A DNA stretch of 33,431 bases from Deltaproteobacteria bacterium (GTDB taxonomy: Bacteria; Myxococcota_A; UBA9160; UBA6930), in the NCBI GenBank assembly GCA_029261795.1, contig JAJDAP010000096.1, positions 1 through 33,431 of the forward strand. The letters are read 5' to 3'. A program made the translations under genes and the position numbers. Of the stretch, positions 15,579 to 24,908 are shown piece after piece. Positions within the stretch are counted from its first letter, which is position 1. Each line of letters starts with the position of its first letter. A model generated the notes under the pieces. That model was not told where the DNA came from, did no database searches, and saw only the letters and a list, made by a program, of their open reading frames with translations.

Positions 15579-16384
15579 AGCAGTTGGCTGGCCGAGTCGC
15601 AGTCGTCACAGGAGCGGGCAGTGGTATCGGCCGAGCGACCGCGCTGCGACTGGCGCGGGAGGGCTGCGCGCTCGCGCTCGTGGACATTCATGGGGAACGC
15701 CTCAGCGAGGTGGCGCAGGCCCTGGAGCAGCACGGCACGAAGACCTCGCAGCATCTGGCCGACGTTGCCGACCCCGACCGGATGGCCGCGCTCCCCGCGG
15801 AGGTGGTCGCCGCCCACGACGCGGTGCACATCGTCGTGAACAACGCGGGGGTTTCGGTGCTGATGGATTTCGAGGAGCACAGCCTCGACGATTTCCAGTG
15901 GTTGATCGGTGTGAACTTCTGGGGCGTCGTTCATGGCTGCAAGTTCTTCCTGCCCGAGCTGCGCAAGGCTGACGAAGCCCACATCGTGAACATCTCGAGC
16001 ATGTTCGGTTTCATCGGGGTGCCCGGGCAATCGAGCTACTGCGCCAGCAAGTTCGCGGTCCGCGGTTTCAGCGAGGCGCTCTGGGCCGAGCTCCGGGAGA
16101 CACCGATTGGTGTCACAAGCATCCACCCTGGCGGAGTCGCTACCGGCATCGCCAGCGGCGTGCGCGTGACGAACGAAGAGGCGCGAAACCAGCTGCAGAA
16201 GAGCTTCGACGACTATGGGCACCCGCCCGAGGATGTCGCCGAGGCGGTCCTGAAGGGCATTCGAGGCAACAAGCTCCGTGTTCGAACCGGCGCCGAGTCC
16301 TTCGTGGTCGATTGGATCAAGCGGCTCTTCCCGGTCGGCTTTCAGCGACACATCGCGCCTCGGATGCGCGTTCCGGGAAGCTAG
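15575..16384 (+). CDS. Short-chain dehydrogenase/reductase (classical SDR)
   Basis: A 269-residue NAD(P)(H)-dependent oxidoreductase. TGAGSGIG (cofactor loop, 12-19), NNAG, catalytic Ser in NISSMFG, and YCASK (Tyr/Lys pair) are all present, so it should be active. Asp in LALVDIH after strand 2 favours NAD(H). The C-terminal part (VVDWIKRLFPVGFQRHI) resembles SDRs found in lipid and steroid pathways; the substrate is unknown. The GTG start is supported by GGAGG 9 nt upstream. A second SDR follows 75 bp downstream, and the FAD monooxygenase is divergent. Confidence 0.92.
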   Translation: MKQLAGRVAVVTGAGSGIGRATALRLAREGCALALVDIHGERLSEVAQALEQHGTKTSQHLADVADPDRMAALPAEVVAAHDAVHIVVNNAGVSVLMDFEEHSLDDFQWLIGVNFWGVVHGCKFFLPELRKADEAHIVNISSMFGFIGVPGQSSYCASKFAVRGFSEALWAELRETPIGVTSIHPGGVATGIASGVRVTNEEARNQLQKSFDDYGHPPEDVAEAVLKGIRGNKLRVRTGAESFVVDWIKRLFPVGFQRHIAPRMRVPGS

Positions 16385-16458
16385 GGCTCGCGCTCGCACC
16401 AGGGGAGGAGATCGGACACGCTTCAGCACCGAGTCCGAATCACCAGGAAGGCAGATCC

Positions 16459-17202
16459 ATGTTCGATTTGAACGGACGGTTGGCGTTGGTCACGGGCGCC
16501 GGGCAGGGCATCGGCGCTGGAATCGCCAAGCATCTCGCTGGCCAGGGTGCCCGGGTGCTCGTCAACGACGTCGTTGCCGAGAAGGCAGAAGCCTCGGCTG
16601 CCGCGATTCGGGATGCCGGCGGCAACGCCGAGGCGTTGCCCTTCGACGTTACCGATCGTGAGGCCGTCGTCGCCGCACTGGCGTCCCACGAACTCGACAT
16701 CGTCATCAACAACGCGGGCAACGCTGGCGCCCAGCCGATGCAACCGCAGCCATTTCGCGAAATGGACCCGGCACGCTGGGACGGCCCGCTCGAGGTGAAC
16801 CTCTACGGCGTCATGAATACCACCCACGCGGTGCTCGCCGGCATGTGCGAACGCGGCCACGGCCGCCTCATCACCATCGCGTCGGGAGCCGGAGTCATCG
16901 GACTCCCGATCGGGGTCTCGCCCTACGGCGCGGGCAAGGGCGGCGCGATCTCCTTCATGCGCCACATGGCCATCGAGAACGCCGCCTTCGGGGTCACGGC
17001 CAACTCGTTGGCGCTCGGATTGATGGAGATGACCGAGGTCCATGACGAGAAGCTCGTCGCCAGCCTGTCTCGCTCGATTCCGCGCGGTCGCATGGGGACC
17101 GGCGACGACATCGGCCCCGCCTGCATCTGGCTCGCCTCGGACGAGGCGAACTGGGTGACGGGCCAGACGATCCACGTGAACGGCGGCTCGCTGACGACCT
17201 GA
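16459..17202 (+). CDS. Short-chain dehydrogenase/reductase (FabG-like)
   Basis: A 247-residue classical SDR: TGAGQGIG (12-19), INNAGN, an ASGAG segment with the catalytic Ser, YGAGKGG (Tyr/Lys), and a C-terminal WVTGQTIHVNGGS typical of FabG-type tetramers. It likely interconverts a 3-hydroxy and a 3-oxo group on an acyl-CoA or a ring alcohol. AGGAAGG precedes the ATG. It is probably cotranscribed with the SDR at 15575 and possibly with the DUF3604 genes after it. Confidence 0.92.
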   Translation: MFDLNGRLALVTGAGQGIGAGIAKHLAGQGARVLVNDVVAEKAEASAAAIRDAGGNAEALPFDVTDREAVVAALASHELDIVINNAGNAGAQPMQPQPFREMDPARWDGPLEVNLYGVMNTTHAVLAGMCERGHGRLITIASGAGVIGLPIGVSPYGAGKGGAISFMRHMAIENAAFGVTANSLALGLMEMTEVHDEKLVASLSRSIPRGRMGTGDDIGPACIWLASDEANWVTGQTIHVNGGSLTT

Positions 17203-17285
17203 ATTTGGCTCCGGAGGCCCAGGCCGTTGGTGCCTCGCGCGGCGATTCTCACGTAGACTCGCGGCGACGCAATAGGAGACCGCCC

Positions 17286-19136
17286 GTGTCCCGACGTACG
17301 ATCGCGCTCGCCCTGCTCATCGCTTTCTCGGCGCTTCCCGCCGCAGCGGAAGAGAAGAAGCTGCTCTTTGGAGATACCCATCTCCACACCTCGAACTCCT
17401 TCGATGCCTACCTGAACGGCAACGGCACCGCCGACCCGGACACGGCATATCGCTATGCGAAGGGGCTTCCGGTGGTGCACCCCGGCCATCGCGCTCGTGT
17501 GCAGATCGAGACGCCGCTCGACTTCCTCGTGGTCGCCGACCACGCCGAGCTCCTGGGCGTCGTTCCGACCATCGTCGAGCGCGGTGTGCCCCGCGAAGAC
17601 CTCGGGCTGCTCGATACAGTGATGGCCTGGGCCGGCGAGCAATGGCTGCGGGGCGTGATCGAGGATGGAGAAGGCGCGGCCGCGTTCGGTTCACTGCTTC
17701 CCGAGCCGAATGAAACGGTGGAGGAGGCAGCCGCGAATCCGGCTTCCTTCCCGATCCCGGGTGTCGAGACGATGATGCACACGGTCTGGAACCAGGCGAT
17801 CCTGACCGCCGACGCGCATAACGATCCCGGTCACTTCACAGCGTTGATCGGCTGGGAGTGGAGCTCCATTCCCGCCGGAGCGAATCTGCACCGCGTCGTG
17901 TTCACCAGTGCCGGCGCCGAGGTCGCAGCCGAGTTCGTTCCCTGGTCCTCGAGCGACAGCATGTACCCCGAGGATCTGTGGAAATGGCTCGACGAGACGT
18001 CGGCCGCGACTGGCGCTCGCTTCACCGCGATTCCGCATAACTCCAACATCTCCAAGGGCTACATGTTCCCCGAGGAGAAGCGGCTGCGTGGGACCCCGAT
18101 CGATGAGGCGTGGGTGAAGCAACGGGCGAAGTGGGAGCGCGTCGTCGAAGCGACCCAGTTCAAGGGAGACTCCGAGACGCATTCGAGTGTTTCCCCGGAT
18201 GATCCGTTCGCAGATTTCGAGACCTATCCGTTCTACATCCAGCAGAACGCGCCCGAGTACGATCCCAAGCCGGCCGACTACGTCCGGTCCGCTTTGCGAA
18301 CCGGCCTGGCCATCGAGGAGCGGATCGGATTCAACCCGTATCGATTCGGTCTGATCGGCTCGACGGATGCACACACCGGGCTGTCCTCGGCCGAAGAGCC
18401 CAACTTCTGGGGGAAGTTCCCGGCGGATTCGACGCCGGAGAGCAAGGGTTCCGAAGCCGGCCCCGGGCGCCGACGCACCGGTTGGTCGATGTCTGCCTCG
18501 GGATTGGCCGCTGTCTTCGCGGAGGAGAACACGCGGGACGCGATCCTGGCGGCGTTCGAGCGTCGCGAGGTCTACGCGACCACGGGACCGCGGATCGTGG
18601 TGCGCGTCCAAGCAGGAACGGGCTTCCAACCGGGCGACGAGGAGATGCCCGACACCGCGGTGTCAGGCGCGAGTGGCAGCGTGCCGATGGGTGGCGAACT
18701 CACGGCCCTCGATTCGCCACCGTCCTTCCTGATCCACGCCGCCAAGGATCCGAAGAGTGCGCACCTCGACCGCGTGCAGCTGGTCAAGGGTTGGCTGGCG
18801 GATGGGGCGAGCCACGAGAAGGTCTACGACGTGGCCTGGTCAGGAGATCGCGTGGCAGGCGCCGACGGGCGCGTTCCCCCTGTGCCGGACACGGTAGATC
18901 TGGAGACCGCCACGCACAGCAACGAGTACGGGGCCGCGACGCTGGCCGCGGTCTGGACCGATCCGGACTTCGACCCCAGCGAGCGGGCCTTCTACTACGT
19001 TCGCGTCCTCGAAGTGCCGACACCGCGCCACTCTCTCTTCGACGCGATCGCCTTGAAGATCGATCCGAAGGCGACCGGGTATCCGAGTTCGATCCAGGAG
19101 CGCGCCTACACCTCGCCGATCCACTACCGGCCGTAG
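17286..19136 (+). CDS. DUF3604 protein, exported, PHP-type metal motifs (copy 1)
   Basis: A 616-residue protein with a Sec signal peptide (SRRTIALALLIAFSALPAAA, cleavage after about residue 21). PHP-like metal-ligand motifs follow in order: FGDTHLHT (His32, His34), VVADHAELLG, IPHNSN and GSTDAHTG. These are expected to hold a multinuclear metal site in the periplasm or envelope. DUF3604 has no established reaction; a phosphoesterase or other hydrolase role is inferred from the PHP similarity. The GTG start has AGGAG 8 nt upstream; a start at 17205 would put 27 charged residues before the signal. A paralogue follows 41 bp downstream. Confidence 0.88.
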   Translation: MSRRTIALALLIAFSALPAAAEEKKLLFGDTHLHTSNSFDAYLNGNGTADPDTAYRYAKGLPVVHPGHRARVQIETPLDFLVVADHAELLGVVPTIVERGVPREDLGLLDTVMAWAGEQWLRGVIEDGEGAAAFGSLLPEPNETVEEAAANPASFPIPGVETMMHTVWNQAILTADAHNDPGHFTALIGWEWSSIPAGANLHRVVFTSAGAEVAAEFVPWSSSDSMYPEDLWKWLDETSAATGARFTAIPHNSNISKGYMFPEEKRLRGTPIDEAWVKQRAKWERVVEATQFKGDSETHSSVSPDDPFADFETYPFYIQQNAPEYDPKPADYVRSALRTGLAIEERIGFNPYRFGLIGSTDAHTGLSSAEEPNFWGKFPADSTPESKGSEAGPGRRRTGWSMSASGLAAVFAEENTRDAILAAFERREVYATTGPRIVVRVQAGTGFQPGDEEMPDTAVSGASGSVPMGGELTALDSPPSFLIHAAKDPKSAHLDRVQLVKGWLADGASHEKVYDVAWSGDRVAGADGRVPPVPDTVDLETATHSNEYGAATLAAVWTDPDFDPSERAFYYVRVLEVPTPRHSLFDAIALKIDPKATGYPSSIQERAYTSPIHYRP

Positions 19137-19177
19137 GATCCGCCGTCCAACGTGGCGCCTGCGTAGGGGGATGAGAA

Positions 19178-21070
19178 ATGGCCGCAGGATCCGTTCGCGC
19201 CGGTCGTCTGCGCCTGTTCGGCATCGCTCTGCTCTTCGCGCTCCAGCCGTTTCCGGGGTCGGCAAACGAAGCCCGCTGCGACCACTACGACCCCGAGCGC
19301 AACGTGTTCTGGGGCGATCTCCACGTCCACACCGGGTTGTCGATGGATGCCTACATCTTCGATACGCACCTGCGGCCCGACGATGCCTATCACTTTGCGG
19401 CCGGCGGCGAGGTGAAGCTCCCGCCCTTCGGTGAAGACGGGAAGGGAACGCTTCCGTTCCGTCTCGAACGCCCCCTCGACTTCGCTGCCGTCACCGACCA
19501 CGCCCACAGCTTCGGGGGCGTGCAGTTATGCACGAACCCGGCTTCGCCGGCCTATGCGACGGAACTCTGCGTCCGCTACCGGCGCCCCTTCCGGGTGAGC
19601 AGCGTGGCCGAGGGAACGCGCGACATCGTGGCGCGTATCAACAGCCTGCGGTCCGAGGAGAACTGCGGCGCCGACGGACAGCGTTGCCGAGACGCCGCCG
19701 CTGAAGTCTGGCAGGAAACCCAGCGCGCAGCCGCGAAGTGGAACCAGGGTGCGCCGAGCTGCGGGTTCTCGACGTTCGTTGCCTACGAGCACACGGCGAC
19801 GCCGGATCTCACCAAGATCCACCGCAACGTCATCTTCGGCACCGATCAAGTACCGCCGCTCCCGATCAGCTACTACGACGAACCGAGTGCACCCGGCCTC
19901 TGGCGGGAACTCGATCGCCAATGCGTCGATGGGCTCGAAGGCTGTGAGGTGCTCGCAATTCCGCACAACCCGAACCTGAGCAACGGCCAGATGTTCGTGA
20001 TCGAGTATCCCGAGGGTTCGAGCGAGCAGGAGCAGGCCGCGCTCGCTGCCCAGCGTGCGCGGATGGAGCCCGTCGTCGAGGTGATGCAGATCAAGGGCGA
20101 GTCCGAATGCCGCAGCGGCATGTGGAAGGTGCTGGGAACCGACGAAGACTGCGACTTCGAGAAGTTCCGGGATCTCCATCGGGTCGAGGACTGCAAGGAC
20201 GGCAAGAGCTGGGGCGCGCTGGGCGGGAAGGGCTGCCGCTCGCGCCTCGACTTCGCTCGTTATGCGCTGATCGAAGGCATGCGCGAGGAAGCGCGAATCG
20301 GCGTCAACCCGTACCGGTTCGGCATGGTGGCCTCGACAGACATCCACACCGGAACGCCTGGGGCGACCGACGAGTGGGCCCTCGAGACCGTGAGCGCGCA
20401 ACCGCCCACGGTGGGCAGCAACCTCGGCGGGCTCGCCGCCGTCTGGGCGGAAGAGAACACCCGTGCGTCGCTGTTCGACGCCCTCGAGCGCCGCGAGGTC
20501 TACGGCACCAGCGGGCCGCGCATGCGCGTGCGGTTCTTCGGGGGCTGGGACTATCCCGAGGATCTCTGCGGATCCAGCGAGCTGGTCGCTCGCAGCTATG
20601 CCGAGGGGGTTCCGATGGGGTCGGACCTCCCGCCGCGAGGCACGGCCGACAAGGCACCCAGCTTCGTGGTCTCGGCGCTTCGCGATCCCGGCACCGCGAG
20701 CCACCCGGGCGGTTTGTTGCAGCGCGTCCAGATCGTCAAGGGTTGGTCGGACCCCGATGGCACGTTCCACCAGCAGGTCGTCGATGTCGCCGGGCACCGC
20801 GACAACGGAGCGACCGTCGACCCCGCGAGTTGCGAGCCGAGTGGCCCGGGCGACGCCCAGCTTTGTGCGGTCTGGCGCGACCCCAGCTTCGATCCGGCCC
20901 AACGCGCCGTCTACTATGCGCGCGTCTTCGAGAATCCGAGCTGCCGATTCGCCGGGCACCTGTGTCGCGCGGCTGCGCCGGATGCGCGCCCCGCGGCCTG
21001 CGAAGACGATCGGATTCCCAAGGTCATCCAGGAACGCGCCTGGACCTCGCCGATCTGGTACACGCCATGA
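19178..21070 (+). CDS. DUF3604 protein, exported, PHP-type metal motifs (copy 2)
   Basis: A 630-residue paralogue of the preceding gene, in tandem. It has an N-terminal signal (hydrophobic LFGIALLFALQPFPGSA, about 13-29), then GDLHVHTG (His49, His51), AVTDHAHSFGG, IPHNPN and ASTDIHTG, the same metal-ligand order as copy 1. It differs in having many cysteines (for example NCGADGQRC, DCDFEKF, CRFAGHLC), likely disulfides consistent with export. The two copies are clearly divergent in sequence, so the duplication is old. A GGGGGAT box precedes the ATG. The end lies 19 bp before the GNAT gene. Confidence 0.88.
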   Translation: MAAGSVRAGRLRLFGIALLFALQPFPGSANEARCDHYDPERNVFWGDLHVHTGLSMDAYIFDTHLRPDDAYHFAAGGEVKLPPFGEDGKGTLPFRLERPLDFAAVTDHAHSFGGVQLCTNPASPAYATELCVRYRRPFRVSSVAEGTRDIVARINSLRSEENCGADGQRCRDAAAEVWQETQRAAAKWNQGAPSCGFSTFVAYEHTATPDLTKIHRNVIFGTDQVPPLPISYYDEPSAPGLWRELDRQCVDGLEGCEVLAIPHNPNLSNGQMFVIEYPEGSSEQEQAALAAQRARMEPVVEVMQIKGESECRSGMWKVLGTDEDCDFEKFRDLHRVEDCKDGKSWGALGGKGCRSRLDFARYALIEGMREEARIGVNPYRFGMVASTDIHTGTPGATDEWALETVSAQPPTVGSNLGGLAAVWAEENTRASLFDALERREVYGTSGPRMRVRFFGGWDYPEDLCGSSELVARSYAEGVPMGSDLPPRGTADKAPSFVVSALRDPGTASHPGGLLQRVQIVKGWSDPDGTFHQQVVDVAGHRDNGATVDPASCEPSGPGDAQLCAVWRDPSFDPAQRAVYYARVFENPSCRFAGHLCRAAAPDARPAACEDDRIPKVIQERAWTSPIWYTP

Positions 21071-21089
21071 CGGGTGCGGCTGGGGCGGC

Positions 21090-21584
21090 ATGGCGTTCGA
21101 GATCCGAGTAGCGGCGCCAAGGGAGGCAACCGTCGTCTCCGAGATCCTGACGGAGGCCGCCAGCTGGATTCGTGCGCTGGGCGATCCCCTGTGGGCGCCG
21201 GAGCAGCTCACCGTCGAACAGCTCGCTCCCGATTGTGAGGCCGGTTGTTTCTTCCTGGCGTGGTCCGAGCGGACAGCGGTTGGCACGATGCGTCTCGCGG
21301 ATTCGGATCCGCTCTTCTGGCCCGACGCGGTGGCCGGAGATGCGGTCTATCTCCACCGCTTGGCGGTCCGGAGAATCGCCTCCGGTGGCGAGGTCTCTTC
21401 AGCGTTGCTCGGTCATGCCGCCCAGTGCGCGCTGAAGCGGGGGGCGCGTTTCCTGCGACTCGACTGCGAGGTGAGTCGGCCGCGGCTACGCCGCGTCTAC
21501 GAGCGCTTCGGGTTCGCGTTCCATAGCGAACGCACGGTCCGAGGTGTTCACGTGGCTCGCTACGAACACCTCGTTGATGCCTAA
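21090..21584 (+). CDS. GNAT-family N-acetyltransferase
   Basis: A 164-residue GNAT-fold protein: VGTMRLADSD (strands before motif A), YLHRLAVRRIASGGEVSSALL (strand 4 plus the acetyl-CoA loop, in a non-standard form), ALKRGARFLRLDC and LRRVYERFGF (motif B with the terminal Tyr/Phe region). It transfers an acetyl group from acetyl-CoA to an unknown amine. The ATG at 21090 is the first start near the DUF3604 stop; the longer open frame upstream only runs antiphase through the DUF3604 gene. Confidence 0.8.
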   Translation: MAFEIRVAAPREATVVSEILTEAASWIRALGDPLWAPEQLTVEQLAPDCEAGCFFLAWSERTAVGTMRLADSDPLFWPDAVAGDAVYLHRLAVRRIASGGEVSSALLGHAAQCALKRGARFLRLDCEVSRPRLRRVYERFGFAFHSERTVRGVHVARYEHLVDA

Positions 21585-21597
21585 CAAACGCGTGAGG

Positions 21598-22617
21598 CTA
21601 GCGCAAAAGCTTCAACGCCAGGTTCGACATCCGGCTGCCGCGCAAGAAGGGGCCCGTGGCGTCGTTGTCGCCTGATTGGAGGAAGGCGAAGGAGATCCCG
21701 GTCGCCGGTTCGGCGAAGCCGATCTGGCCGCCGGCGCCCGGCCAGCCGAACGCGGTCGGCGACTTTCCCCAGGTGCTGCCGAAGCCGGCGCCCACCACCA
21801 CGCCGAGCGTGCGGTTGGCGGGCATTCCCAGCAGCGGGTCGGGGAGGGTGCAGCGCACGTTCCCGAGGCCATCCGCGAGGACCTCGGGGTTCCAGAGACC
21901 GCCCGGGTTGTGGAGCAGGCCCTGGTAGAAGAGGGCCAGGGTCGCCGCCGTCATCAATCCGCCGCCGCCGGGTTCGCCGGCCTCGATCTTCGCGGCATAG
22001 TCGAAGGCAGCACGGGTCTCGGGGCTGGCTTCGGCCGAAAGCTGGGCGAGCCCGTCCTGTTGGTCCCTGGGAATTCCGAGCACCCGCGGTAGGCCGAGGG
22101 GCCGGGTGATCCGGTCTTCGACGAAGTCGCGAAAATCCTGTCCGCTGATTCGCTCGATCAGTTCGGCGAGCACCCAGTGGGCCGACATCGGATGGTAGAC
22201 GTACTGGGTCCCCGGTTCCGTTTCCAGCGTCCAGGCTGCGAGTCGGGCGATCCGACGAGCGGCGTCCGCGCCGTCCGTCGAGCTCATCGGGGCGCTCGGA
22301 AAGCCCGCAGTCATGAGCATGACCTGCTCGACCGTGACGTCCTGCTTGCCGTTCGCGGCGAACTCGGGGACATAGTGGGCGACGGGTCGCGCGACGTCGA
22401 GCTTTCCGTCTCCGATCAAGAGCCACACCGCGGAGGAGACGATCGGCTTGGTCGCTGAAGCGATCCAGAAACGCGTGCTTTCGTTGGCGCTCCCGCACGA
22501 GCGCGTGAAGCGGATCTCGTTGCCGCGCGCGACGGCGAACTGGCATGCCGTCAGGCCGCCCGCGATCTCCTTTTCGGCGGCTTCCGCGAGCGCACTGAAG
22601 TCGAGTTGTTCGGACAC
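21598..22617 (-). CDS. Serine hydrolase, class C beta-lactamase/esterase fold
   Basis: A 339-residue protein without a signal peptide, so probably cytosolic. The SxxK motif is SATK (54-57; nucleophile Ser54). The second motif region reads YVYHPMSAHW with Tyr141 but Pro rather than Asn/Ser two residues on, and the third is GWPGAGG instead of HTG/KTG. This pattern points to an EstB-like esterase or amidase rather than a true beta-lactamase. The GTG start has AGGAGG 4 nt upstream. It lies 24 bp after the acyl-CoA dehydrogenase on the same strand, so the two probably form an operon in which it may act as an ester or lactone hydrolase. Confidence 0.88.
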   Translation of the reverse strand: MSEQLDFSALAEAAEKEIAGGLTACQFAVARGNEIRFTRSCGSANESTRFWIASATKPIVSSAVWLLIGDGKLDVARPVAHYVPEFAANGKQDVTVEQVMLMTAGFPSAPMSSTDGADAARRIARLAAWTLETEPGTQYVYHPMSAHWVLAELIERISGQDFRDFVEDRITRPLGLPRVLGIPRDQQDGLAQLSAEASPETRAAFDYAAKIEAGEPGGGGLMTAATLALFYQGLLHNPGGLWNPEVLADGLGNVRCTLPDPLLGMPANRTLGVVVGAGFGSTWGKSPTAFGWPGAGGQIGFAEPATGISFAFLQSGDNDATGPFLRGSRMSNLALKLLR

Positions 22618-22641
22618 GGGCCCTCCTGGCGATCGGGTGCG

Positions 22642-23817
22642 TCAGTTCTTCAGCAGTTCCTGGGCGATGATGAGCTTGCGGACCTCGGTGGTTCCTGCGC
22701 CGATTTCGAGCAGCTTCGTGGCGCGGAACAGCCGGTTGATCTCCGTCTCCCAGATGTAGCCGTTGCCGCCGTGGACCTGCACGGCGTGGTCCACGACCTG
22801 ATTCATCGAGTTCGCGGCATAGAGGATCGAGGTGGCCGAGAGCTTGTGCGCCCAACCGCGCCCGCCCTGGCCCGGCGGCAGGTCGTTCAACTGCGCGAGG
22901 CAATGGTAGTTGTACGTTCGCGCGGTCTCGACCAGCGCATGCATGTCGGCGATGCGCGATTGGATCATCTGGAAGTTTCCGATGGGCTCGCCGAACTGTT
23001 CGCGGGTGCGCGCGAACTCGATGGTGAGTTCGAGCGCGCGCTCGGCGACGCCGACACAAATCGGTGCGATCAGGGCGCGTTCCAGATCGAGCCCGCTCAT
23101 CACGCAAACAACGCCTTCGTTCTCGGCGCCGATGCGGTTGGCGACCGGAACCCGCACATCCTCGAAGGCGAGTTCGGTGGTCTGGGAGCCACGGAAACCC
23201 ATCTTGACGAGCTTCTGGGTCACGGAAACCCCGGGCGAGGCCATCTCGATCACGAACGCAGAAATTCCGTGGGCGCCCTTGCCGGGCTCGGTCTTGGCGT
23301 AGAGCAGCGTGAGGTCCGCCACGGAACCGTTGGTGATGAACATCTTGCGGCCATTCAGGACGTACTCGTCACCATCGCGTTTCGCGGTGCTCGCCATGCT
23401 GCCGAGTGCATCGGAGCCGGCTCCGGGCTCGGTAAGCGATAGACACCCGATCGCGCTGCCGTCGCACAGGCCAGGAATGAACCGCTCGCGCTGTTCGTCG
23501 TTGGCATTGCGCAGGATGTTATTCAGACACAGGTTCTCGTGCGCGATCCAGGACAGGGCGAAGGCGTGGTTCCAACGCCCGAAGGCCTGGCAGACGAGGC
23601 CGCTCGCGAACAGGTCGAGCCCGGCGCCGCCGAGTTCGGGCGGCACCGTGACGCCCAGGAAGCCCTCCTTGCCGAGCGCTCGGAAGGCATCGTCCGGCCA
23701 CCATTCTTCCTCGTCCATGCGCGGCGCCAACGGCGCGAGCTGCTCGCGGGCATAGCGGTCGGCAGCGTCGAGGATCTGTTCGCGTTCTTCGGACAGACCC
23801 GATCGGGTGACGCTCAT
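22642..23817 (-). CDS. Acyl-CoA dehydrogenase, isovaleryl-CoA-dehydrogenase-like
   Basis: A 391-residue FAD-dependent dehydrogenase that introduces an alpha,beta double bond into an acyl-CoA and passes electrons to ETF. LSLTEPGAGSD (127-136) and FITNGSVADL (160-169) are the two flavin/substrate signatures. The C-terminal QVHGGNGYIWE and LLEIGAGTTEVRK are typical. The catalytic base appears to be Glu246 in SGLDLERAL, as in isovaleryl-CoA dehydrogenase, and not at the Y-E-G-T position, which here reads LEIGAGT. This supports a branched-chain substrate. GGAG lies 9 nt before the ATG. The beta-lactamase-fold hydrolase follows in the same operon; the LLM gene is divergent. Confidence 0.93.
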   Translation of the reverse strand: MSVTRSGLSEEREQILDAADRYAREQLAPLAPRMDEEEWWPDDAFRALGKEGFLGVTVPPELGGAGLDLFASGLVCQAFGRWNHAFALSWIAHENLCLNNILRNANDEQRERFIPGLCDGSAIGCLSLTEPGAGSDALGSMASTAKRDGDEYVLNGRKMFITNGSVADLTLLYAKTEPGKGAHGISAFVIEMASPGVSVTQKLVKMGFRGSQTTELAFEDVRVPVANRIGAENEGVVCVMSGLDLERALIAPICVGVAERALELTIEFARTREQFGEPIGNFQMIQSRIADMHALVETARTYNYHCLAQLNDLPPGQGGRGWAHKLSATSILYAANSMNQVVDHAVQVHGGNGYIWETEINRLFRATKLLEIGAGTTEVRKLIIAQELLKN

Positions 23818-23846
23818 GGCAGGGTTCTCCGGAATGGCGTGAGCCG

Positions 23847-23856
23847 CATATAGTAT
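23847..23856. promoter_or_regulatory. AT-rich -10-like element in divergent intergenic region
   Basis: catatagtat offers a TATAGT (plus) and TACTAT (minus) -10-like hexamer between the divergent acyl-CoA dehydrogenase and LLM genes, in an otherwise GC-rich 93-bp gap. No convincing -35 box was seen. Confidence 0.25.
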
Positions 23857-23910
23857 CCCTCGTGGGCGGGGACGCAGGGCGCTGAAGCCCCGATCCGGAA
23901 CGAAAGGGAG

Positions 23911-24900
23911 ATGCGGTTGGAGTTCGTGATCAGCTACGACCTGCGAGCGCCGAAATTCGGCGCGCCGGCGCGCGAACTCTATGCGGCCGCGCTCGACCAG
24001 TGTGTCTGGGCGGACGATCTCGGTTTCGACTGCGTCGGACTCGGCGAGCACCACGCCTCGGATGACGGCTATCTGCCCTCTCCGATTCCGATGGCCGCCG
24101 CGATCGGAGCGCGGACGCGGCGCATCGGAATCCGTCCGAACGTCCTGCTCGCGCCCCTGTATGAGCCGGTAAAGCTGGCCGAGGATCTCGCCGTGCTCCA
24201 GCTGATCTGCCAGGGTCGCCTCGAAGTGGTGATCGGCGCCGGCTACCGGCCCTACGAGTTCGAGATGTTCGGAAAGCGCCGCGAGGACCGGAAGGCCCTC
24301 TACCTGGAGACCTTCGAAGTGCTCCGCAAGGCCTGGTCGGGCGGGGAGTTCGAGTACAAGGGCCGCAAGGTGACCGTCACCCCGGTGCCCGATCCAGCGC
24401 CCCCGCTCTTGCTAGGCGGCGCCCACAAGGCGGTCGCGCGACGTGCGGCGCGGATCGCCGATGGTTACTACCCGCCCGGCGGCGAGAACTGGCAGATCTA
24501 TCGCGACGAGTGCCTGAAGCTGGGGAAGCCGGATCCCGGTGTCTGCAAGCCCCTGGGGCCGATCTATACCCACGTCACGCGGACACCGGACGAGGACTGG
24601 GAGCGGATCGCCCCCCACGCCGCACACTGCGTACAGTCCTACACCGATTGGACCGTCGAGGCGTTCGGCCGCGCCGCCGGCCCCTTCGCGGGCGGGGTGG
24701 ACCTCGGCGACCTGCGCCGAAGCGGCGCCTATCAAGTGCTCGGCCCCGAGGAGGCCGTCGCCATGATTCGCGCGCTGGGAAGAGACCGCACGTTCATCTT
24801 GACGCCACTACTCGGCGGTCTCGATCCCGCGTTCGCCTGGCAGGGGCTTCGCCTTTTCGAACGCGAGGTCTGGCCCCACGTTCGAGATCTGAAGGACTGA
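23911..24900 (+). CDS. LLM-class flavin-dependent oxidoreductase (luciferase-like)
   Basis: A 329-residue TIM-barrel protein of the bacterial luciferase-like monooxygenase superfamily, using FMN or F420. It shows the early GLGEHHASDDGY segment, RRIGIRPNVLLAPLYEPVKLAEDLAVL and the GRLEVVIGAGYRPYEFEMFG block common to this group, then PPLLLGG. The reaction is unknown. The start is ambiguous: GGGAG directly abuts the ATG at 23911, whereas the in-frame TTG at 23917 would have ideal 6-nt spacing. It is convergent with the amidohydrolase (8-bp gap). Confidence 0.9.
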   Translation: MRLEFVISYDLRAPKFGAPARELYAAALDQCVWADDLGFDCVGLGEHHASDDGYLPSPIPMAAAIGARTRRIGIRPNVLLAPLYEPVKLAEDLAVLQLICQGRLEVVIGAGYRPYEFEMFGKRREDRKALYLETFEVLRKAWSGGEFEYKGRKVTVTPVPDPAPPLLLGGAHKAVARRAARIADGYYPPGGENWQIYRDECLKLGKPDPGVCKPLGPIYTHVTRTPDEDWERIAPHAAHCVQSYTDWTVEAFGRAAGPFAGGVDLGDLRRSGAYQVLGPEEAVAMIRALGRDRTFILTPLLGGLDPAFAWQGLRLFEREVWPHVRDLKD

Positions 24901-24908
24901 AGCCTGCG

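Noticed and set aside
20463..21089. N-terminal extension of the GNAT frame
   Set aside because: It overlaps the DUF3604 coding sequence in another frame; only the part from the ATG at 21090 resembles GNAT.
19526..21286. 586-codon minus-strand frame
   Set aside because: Shadow of the second DUF3604 gene; its composition is dominated by Arg, Ala and His, typical of antisense GC-rich frames.
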